Shown: positions 59,325 to 64,000 of the stretch, piece by piece | Numbering within the stretch: position 1 is the first letter of the stretch | Layout: each line of letters opens with the position of its first letter | Origin: an uncultured Chitinophagaceae bacterium | Lineage (GTDB): Bacteria; Bacteroidota; Bacteroidia; Chitinophagales; Chitinophagaceae | Assembly (NCBI GenBank): GCA_937958995.1 | Contig: CALGAP010000009.1 | Location: 124,001-188,000 of the forward strand | Direction of reading: 5' to 3' | Length of the DNA stretch: 64,000 nucleotides | Notes under the pieces: model-generated | Told to the model about the DNA's origin: nothing | What the model saw: the letters and a program-made list of their open reading frames with translations, nothing else | Database searches by the model: none | Program-made: the position numbers and the translations under genes

Positions 59325-60074
59325 TTAAGTTAGGAATCCTGAAAGGTTTTCGCTATGGGCCACGGGGCCAATAATAATCACAGCGGGGTGGGTGAGTTGG
59401 GCTGCTTCGGCCAGCGCGGGCAGGTCTTTAATTTTTCCTTTTACCACCTTTCGTTGTGGCAGACTGGCATGTTGCACCATGGCGGCAGGCATTTCACCCT
59501 GCCCTTCGTCTATATATATGCGTGATATTTCAGGTAACTTTTTCACACCCATATAAATCACCACCGTTGCCTTGCTGTTCATCGCTTGCTTAAGATCACC
59601 GGAGAGTGTACCATCTTTCTTGGTTCCGGTCAGCACCCAGATGCTTTCGCTCAGGGTGCGAAACGTGAGTGGTATATCATCCAATCCTACCGCCTGCATG
59701 CTGGTGATGCCGGGAATATAGCTCGCCTCAATACCGTGTTTACGCGCAAAAAGTATTTCTTCAAAACCTCTTCCAAAGATAAACGGGTCGCCTCCTTTGA
59801 GTCGTACCACCTTTCCTTTGGAGAATGCTTTTTCTACAATCAGCGCGTGAATATTTTCCTGCGGTGTGTAATCACCATAAGGACGTTTGCCCACGTATAT
59901 TTTTTCGCAATCTTCGCGGGTGTGGTCGAGCAGTACCTTATTGATGAGGTTATCATACAAAACTACATTGGCCTCCTGCAGCGCGCGCAAGGCTTTGAGA
60001 GAGATCAGCTCGGGATCGCCGGGACCCGCGCCGGCTACTATCAGTTCAGGCTTTATGCCAGGTGTGCTACTCAT
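59325..60074 (-). CDS. cobA: Uroporphyrinogen-III C-methyltransferase (siroheme synthesis)
   Basis: 249 residues. SUMT signatures: VAGAGPGDPELISLKALRAL at the N-terminus (the G-x-G-P-G-D motif), VVLYDNLI, RLKGGDPFIFGRG (P-loop-like ligand region), YIPGITSM and VPLTFRT-type SLTFR shown as IPLTFRTLSES. It methylates uroporphyrinogen III twice to precorrin-2, the route to siroheme for nitrite or sulfite reductase, fitting NirB nearby. It is divergent from moaCB, 65 bp apart. Confidence 0.93.
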   Translation of the reverse strand: MSSTPGIKPELIVAGAGPGDPELISLKALRALQEANVVLYDNLINKVLLDHTREDCEKIYVGKRPYGDYTPQENIHALIVEKAFSKGKVVRLKGGDPFIFGRGFEEILFARKHGIEASYIPGITSMQAVGLDDIPLTFRTLSESIWVLTGTKKDGTLSGDLKQAMNSKATVVIYMGVKKLPEISRIYIDEGQGEMPAAMVQHASLPQRKVVKGKIKDLPALAEAAQLTHPAVIIIGPVAHSENLSGFLT

Positions 60075-60139
60075 AAGCTGATAAAATTACAAATAGCGAT
60101 TAGATTTTTACTTATCATTGTGCGGTTCATTCAATTATA

Positions 60140-61090
60140 ATGCGCGATATCACTCACAAACAAATTACTCTCCGCACGGCACGCGCCGTGGGCATCATAT
60201 TCTGCTCGCAGGCAACCATCGATCTGATTAAGAATAACCAGTTGCCTAAAGGCAACCTGTTTGACGTGGCCCGGGCAGCCGGCTTCATAGGCGCCAAGCT
60301 TACGCCGCAACTTTTGCCCCATTGTCACCCGGTAGCCATCGATGGCATGGATATGCATTTCAGTTTTTTAAACCGGGAAGAACATGCCGATCTTTTTGAA
60401 GACGCCGTATTTTCCCGCTCAGGCATAGTGATTACCGGCGAGGCAAAATCGATTGGTAAGACGGGAATTGAAATGGAAACGCTCACAGCGGTGTCAGTGG
60501 CCGCACTGGAGATATACGATATGCTGAAGCCCGTTGATACCATGCTGGAGATCGGTCATATACGACTGCTCGAGAAGAAGGGCGGCAAGAGCGATCGAAA
60601 GAAATTTTTTGTAACCACACCCGTTTGCGCCGTGTTGGTTTGCAGCGACTCAACTGCCGCGGGCACCCGCGAAGACAAGAGTGGCAAACTGGTATGCGAG
60701 ATGCTGCAACAATCGGGCGCACAGGTAAAACACTACAAAATTTTGCCCGACAACAAGGATCAAATCCAGCAACAGGTAAAAGAATGGGTGGCGGAAGACA
60801 TCGAATACATTTTCACTACCGGCGGCACGGGCCTTGGTCCGAGAGATAATACGGTGAGTGCCATAAAGGAAATTCTTGAGCGTGATGCCGACGGTATCAC
60901 GGAAGCCATGCGCGCGTATGGACAACAAAGAACACCGTTGGCAATGATGAGCAGGGCTGTAGCGGGATCAATCAATAAGACGCTGATCGTGACGCTACCC
61001 GGTAGCAGCGATGGCGCGCGTGAATCGCTGGAAGCTATAACGCCGGCCGTTTTTCACGCCAGGAAAATGATGCTTGGCGGAGGGCACTAA
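60140..61090 (+). CDS. moaCB: Bifunctional MoaC-MoaB molybdenum-cofactor protein
   Basis: 316 residues. N-terminal MoaC (about 1-150): DITHKQITLRTARAVG, GNLFDVARAAGFIGAKLTPQLLPHCHP, TGIEMETLTAVSVAALEIYDMLK (catalytic Lys/His features). C-terminal MoaB (about 160-316): VLVCSDSTAAGTREDKSG, IFTTGGTGLGPRDNTVSA, IVTLPGSSDGARESL. MoaC (with MoaA) makes cyclic pyranopterin; MoaB relates to adenylylation of molybdopterin. Fusion occurs in several phyla. Six bp to moeA; supports a molybdenum-enzyme such as nitrate reductase. Confidence 0.92.
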   Translation: MRDITHKQITLRTARAVGIIFCSQATIDLIKNNQLPKGNLFDVARAAGFIGAKLTPQLLPHCHPVAIDGMDMHFSFLNREEHADLFEDAVFSRSGIVITGEAKSIGKTGIEMETLTAVSVAALEIYDMLKPVDTMLEIGHIRLLEKKGGKSDRKKFFVTTPVCAVLVCSDSTAAGTREDKSGKLVCEMLQQSGAQVKHYKILPDNKDQIQQQVKEWVAEDIEYIFTTGGTGLGPRDNTVSAIKEILERDADGITEAMRAYGQQRTPLAMMSRAVAGSINKTLIVTLPGSSDGARESLEAITPAVFHARKMMLGGGH

Positions 61091-61096
61091 AGCATT

Positions 61097-62287
61097 ATGT
61101 TTTACACCGAAGCGCAGGAAATATTGCAATCAAGGGCCCATTCGTTTGGGCAGGAAAGGCTGCCGCTGGAGCAGGCATTTGGCAGAGTAGTGTGCGAAAA
61201 AATTTTTGCCGACCGCGACTATCCTCCTTTCAACCGGGCGGCAATGGATGGCTACGCATTGCGGTATGAAGATTTTGAAAAAGGAATGCGGCAGTTTATT
61301 GTTAATGAAACCATTTTTGCCGGGCAAATACCTGCTACCTCAATTTCCGCAGGACAATGTTATAAAATCATGACCGGCGCCGCCACTCCCAAGGGCGCCA
61401 ATTTGATCATACGCAGAGAAGATGTGCAGGAAGAAGATGGCATTGCTACTATCCAGGCAAATGAAGCAAAACCATTTCAAAATATTTCAAGACGCGGCGA
61501 AGATCTTCGCGCAGGCGAGGTGATTATTGAAAAAGCTGTGCGCGCAACACCCGCCGTCATTAGTTTGCTGGCGGCTATTGGTAAACAAGATGTGCTGGTT
61601 GAAAAATTACCGCGCGTTGCCATCATCACCACCGGCGATGAAGTGATTCCCATCGATCGGCAGGCAAGCGACGTGCAGATACGCAACAGTAATTTGTGGT
61701 TGTTGAAATCTTTACTGCACCAACAAGGAATACAATCATTTTTAGAAGCTCATGTGGCCGATGACAGGGCTTCGCTGAAAACTATTTTTGAAAATGCTTT
61801 GCAGGGCGATATCGTTATATCCTGTGGTGGTGTTTCCGCCGGTGATGCGGATTACGTGCCCGAAGTGTTGCTGGCCTGCGGGGTAAAAAAAATATTTCAC
61901 AAGCTGATGATTCGCCCGGGAAAGCCGGTATGGTGCGGACAAACAACAGATGGTAAAACTGTCTTTGCATTGCCCGGCAACCCGCTTTCATGTATGGTTA
62001 CTTTCAGCATACTGGTGCAACCATTTTTGAACGCTTGCTATGGTTTGCCTGCTCCCACAAGTATTTCAATGAAACTAAATGGAGAAAGAACAAAGAAGAC
62101 CAATCTCGATGAATTTTTCCCGGTTAAAATAATTCCGGGCAGCAACGAGATAGAAATAGTGCCCTTCAGCGGCAGTGGTGATATCCGCGCAGCATTGTTT
62201 GCGGATGGTATTGCACGACATCCGCGCGGGCAAACAACTATCCATGCTGGCGAAGTCGTTGAATTTTTCCCTATCCTTCTTTCATAA
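61097..62287 (+). CDS. moeA: Molybdopterin molybdenumtransferase MoeA
   Basis: 396 residues, full length. Motifs: DYPPFNRAAMDGYALRY (family opening), IMTGAATPKGANLIIRRED, ISRRGEDLRAGEVI, VAIITTGDEVIP, QIRNSNLWLLKSLL, ISCGGVSAGDADYVPEV (S-G-G-V-S), GKPVWCGQT, FALPGNPLSCMVTF. It inserts molybdate into molybdopterin-AMP. The stop overlaps the end of the convergent regulator gene by 17 bp. Confidence 0.94.
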   Translation: MFYTEAQEILQSRAHSFGQERLPLEQAFGRVVCEKIFADRDYPPFNRAAMDGYALRYEDFEKGMRQFIVNETIFAGQIPATSISAGQCYKIMTGAATPKGANLIIRREDVQEEDGIATIQANEAKPFQNISRRGEDLRAGEVIIEKAVRATPAVISLLAAIGKQDVLVEKLPRVAIITTGDEVIPIDRQASDVQIRNSNLWLLKSLLHQQGIQSFLEAHVADDRASLKTIFENALQGDIVISCGGVSAGDADYVPEVLLACGVKKIFHKLMIRPGKPVWCGQTTDGKTVFALPGNPLSCMVTFSILVQPFLNACYGLPAPTSISMKLNGERTKKTNLDEFFPVKIIPGSNEIEIVPFSGSGDIRAALFADGIARHPRGQTTIHAGEVVEFFPILLS

Positions 62288-62960
62288 ACGCCGCCAGGCC
62301 TGCGGCGTCGGTTATCGCAATGCATTTACCGCTCAGCTTCACTACGTTGGCATCCACCAGTTCGTTCAGTATCCGGAAAACGGTTTCATATGTGGTGCCT
62401 GCGTATGAAGCCAGGTCTTGCCGGCTCAGCGTCATGTTGATATTTCCCGACGCATCGGTACCGAATTTATCTTGCAGGGTGAGCAATGAATTGGCAACGC
62501 GCCCGATCACCGGCATATGTGCCAGGTTGCGCATGCGTTTTTCAGATTCTTTCAGTTCGGATGCAAAGAACATGGTGAGCTCGAAGAGAAATTGCTGGTT
62601 TACCTTGAGCGTGGCCATAAAAAATTCTATGTCTACAAAACATACATCCGAAGCTTCCAGCGCTGTGGCCGAGACAGGATAAACGTTGTCGCTGCCCATA
62701 CCCCGGTGACCAACGATATCGCCATCGCGGGCCAGCCGCACAATCAGCTCTTTATCTTCGCCCCACTGTTTGTGCACTTTAAACTTTCCGCGGTTGATAA
62801 ACCAAATGCCGGTCATATTATCGCCTTCCTTGAAAAGCATTTCACCTTTCGAAACATGAAAAGTCTTGCGGTGGGCATTCAGCGCTGGCAACCATTCTTT
62901 AGAACATTGCCTGCAGAGAAAACATGAATTAAGATCGCAGTGGGTTTTGTTAAGCTTCAT
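62271..62960 (-). CDS. FNR-like Crp/Fnr regulator with five candidate Fe-S cysteines
   Basis: 229 residues. N-terminal cysteines C8-x4-C13-x2-C16-x2-C19 precede the cNMP-like domain, and C107 (in EASDVCFVDIEFF) sits where E. coli FNR has C122 (SMVCEIPFETL, from memory). This is the set needed for a [4Fe-4S] oxygen sensor. The Crp winged helix has LSRQDLASYAGTTYETVFRIL, with E and R at the FNR-like contact positions. It stands between moeA and nirB and is their likely regulator, turning on nitrite/nitrate functions when oxygen is low. It differs from the REC-Crp regulator of the main island. Confidence 0.85.
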   Translation of the reverse strand: MKLNKTHCDLNSCFLCRQCSKEWLPALNAHRKTFHVSKGEMLFKEGDNMTGIWFINRGKFKVHKQWGEDKELIVRLARDGDIVGHRGMGSDNVYPVSATALEASDVCFVDIEFFMATLKVNQQFLFELTMFFASELKESEKRMRNLAHMPVIGRVANSLLTLQDKFGTDASGNINMTLSRQDLASYAGTTYETVFRILNELVDANVVKLSGKCIAITDAAGLAAFMKEG

Positions 62961-62979
62961 TACGGGTTGAGTTAAAGGT

Positions 62980-63076
62980 ATCGCGGATTGAACGCAATTA
63001 TGGGATTACGCTGATCTGCAAAAGCTGGCAAGTTTGCCCATCGGCGTAATCCCGTAATCCGCGCCGAATCCGCGAT
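62980..63076. repeat. Long imperfect inverted repeat (dispersed hairpin element)
   Basis: About 36-bp arms starting ATCGCGGATT (62980) and ending AATCCGCGAT (63076), with inner arms GGGATTACGC / GCGTAATCCC, and a loop of about 24 nt. A partial relative of one arm lies at 37180-37217, so it is a dispersed family, possibly a MITE or REP-like element. Confidence 0.75.
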
Positions 63077-63094
63077 AAATTAATTATTTATCGC
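63072..63094. promoter_or_regulatory. 23-bp palindrome upstream of nirB
   Basis: GCGATAAAT (63072-63080) and ATTTATCGC (63086-63094) are exact reverse complements with a 5-bp centre. Might be an operator of the nearby FNR-like regulator or the edge of the repeat element; the arms GATAAAT are not the FNR TTGAT half-site. Confidence 0.4.
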
Positions 63095-63310
63095 CCAATT
63101 TGTTGCCCATAAAATAAATTAAAAACAAAAAAATATGATGCTAATTTGCAAAAACACGCAAGTTTTCCAATCATTATCCCTAATTTCATTGCTTAGATAA
63201 CAAAAACAACGATAAAACTAGCAGTGTTTGCCATAGAAACATTATATATAAATAAGTATAATGTGTTCTAACGATTGCCTGCGATTTTGTCCACATCCAA
63301 AACGCAGCAA

Positions 63311-64000
63311 ATGAAATTAGTCATTATCGGCAATGGGATGGTTGGTTATAAGTTTTGCGAAAAGCTCATCAACCGTACCAATCCCGGCCAGTTCCAGATC
63401 GTTGTTTTTGCCGAAGAAACGCGTCCCGCCTACGACCGCGTTCACCTGAGCGAGTACTTCGCGGGCAAGTCCGCGCGCGACCTCACGCTTGCAGAGGCAG
63501 ACTGGTACCAGTCGAACAACATCACGCTCCACCTGGCCGATCCCGTTCAGCAGATCGACCGCGCCGCCAAGACGGTGCGGTCATTCAGCGGCAAAATTGA
63601 AAGTTATGATTATTTAATTCTCGCCACAGGCTCCTCCGCCTTTGTTCCCAACATTCCCGGCGTTGAAAAAGAAGGCGTCTTCATTTACCGCACTATCGAA
63701 GATTTGGAAATGATCAGCAGTTGGGCGCGCAAAGCAAAGAGCGGCGCCGTGATGGGCGGAGGTTTGTTAGGACTGGAAGCAGCCAAAGCCTTGCTCGATC
63801 TGGGTATTGCGAACCCGCACGTGATTGAATTTGCACCGCGACTGATGCCACGGCAGGTAGATGAAGCAGGTTCGCTTTGCCTGCAGGCGAAACTGGAAGC
63901 ACTGGGGCTGATCATTCACACCGGTGCCAACACCACTGCTATTGAAGGTGATGAAAAAATAACAGCCCTGCGTTTTGCCGATGGTTCACATCTCGAGACC
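63311..64000 (+). CDS. nirB: Nitrite reductase (NADH) large subunit NirB, 3' end beyond window
   Basis: 230 codons from ATG at 63311, open to the edge. The N-terminal pyridine-nucleotide/FAD module is clear: VIIGNGMVGYKFCEKL (FAD loop), ETRPAYDRVHLSEYF, LILATGSSAFVPNIPGV and VMGGGLLGLEAAKALLDLG (NAD(P) loop). NirB then normally carries a BFD-like cluster domain and the siroheme/[4Fe-4S] part, which are not in the window. It reduces nitrite to ammonium; siroheme comes from the cobA pathway upstream. Confidence 0.9.
   Translation, partial: MKLVIIGNGMVGYKFCEKLINRTNPGQFQIVVFAEETRPAYDRVHLSEYFAGKSARDLTLAEADWYQSNNITLHLADPVQQIDRAAKTVRSFSGKIESYDYLILATGSSAFVPNIPGVEKEGVFIYRTIEDLEMISSWARKAKSGAVMGGGLLGLEAAKALLDLGIANPHVIEFAPRLMPRQVDEAGSLCLQAKLEALGLIIHTGANTTAIEGDEKITALRFADGSHLET

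Larger units (their letters stand above)
62961..63310. other. 350-bp gap upstream of nirB: repeat, palindrome and AT-rich promoter region
   Basis: No gene. Contains the large imperfect inverted repeat 62980-63076, the 23-bp palindrome 63072-63094, and an AT-rich stretch with runs such as ATTATATATAAATAAG (about 63240-63255) that may hold the nirB promoter. I do not see the TGA-N6-TCA tandem there, so nirB is probably not in that regulon. Confidence 0.6.

Noticed and set aside
60075..60139. Operator pair between cobA and moaCB
   Set aside because: No TGA-N6-TCA dyad found; these genes more likely answer to the FNR-like protein.
1..64000. tRNA, rRNA, CRISPR array, prophage or insertion sequence
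   Set aside because: All gaps over 300 bp were read through; none has tRNA arms, repeat-spacer arrays or transposase reading frames.

Overview
The window looks like a chromosomal segment of a free-living Bacteroidota, most likely Chitinophagaceae. Signs are a SusC/RagA receptor N-terminus, type IX secretion (T9SS) sorting domains, a fused CcoN-CcoO cbb3 oxidase, and TAnnTTTG promoter -7 boxes. No rRNA, tRNA, CRISPR array, prophage or intact insertion sequence was seen. Placement is by recognition of protein families only; no search was run.

Layout. 1-4.2 kb: end of a small conserved gene, a gene-poor stretch, a ROK regulator, and an in-frame chimera of a truncated SusC receptor with the C-terminal half of a vanadium-haloperoxidase/PAP2 protein. 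4.3-35.3 kb: a dense low-oxygen/energy-stress island. It holds an alpha-glucan phosphorylase-like enzyme, PEP synthase, a site-2 protease, Hsp20 with YtxH and holin-X partners, Mla lipid transport with a Balon-like (aeRF1-family) factor, an AI-2E-type permease, two universal stress proteins, a CoA-transferase, a YceI/outer-membrane-protein module, a flavodoxin, a REC-Crp regulator, CcoI, the complete ccoS-NO-Q-P-G-H-safE operon, a FixL-like PAS histidine kinase and OsmC. 35.4-48 kb: lipoprotein, exonuclease III, SDR/AraC/Ntn-hydrolase group, metallo-beta-lactamase fold protein, a stranded T9SS tail, a radical SAM/AlkB-like/lipoprotein operon, an STN-domain esterase and a methyltransferase. 48-59 kb: FtsH, a T9SS-exported esterase, MFS permease, the conserved tesA/ybbA/ybbP-like group, small envelope stress proteins and an SDR. 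59.3-64 kb: nitrite/nitrate-type genes: siroheme methyltransferase, MoaC-MoaB fusion, MoeA, an FNR-like regulator with five suitably placed cysteines, and the start of NirB.

Main discovery. Promoters across the 4.3-34.9 kb island share an exact architecture: two 12-bp sites of form TGA-N6-TCA (best TGAC-N4-GTCA), centres 22 bp apart, then exactly 23 bp, then a TAnnTTTG box. I found the frame at eleven promoters (ten at identical spacing, one a base short). These are glgP-like, ytxH-hsp20, baeRF-mla, AI-2E, both usp genes, CoA-transferase (proximal site only), yceI, ccoI, the regulator's own gene, ccoS and osmC. The sites look like Crp/Fnr-family dyads. The natural candidate regulator is the REC-cNMP-HTH_Crp protein at 23385-24440, which sits on one of the site pairs. 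Its likely partner kinase at 33446-34693 has a PAS domain with a histidine and an arginine at the FixL haem positions. I infer a FixL -> (FixJ+FixK fused) circuit that couples oxygen limitation to respiration by cbb3 oxidase, glycogen/PEP metabolism, ribosome hibernation, envelope lipid maintenance and chaperones.
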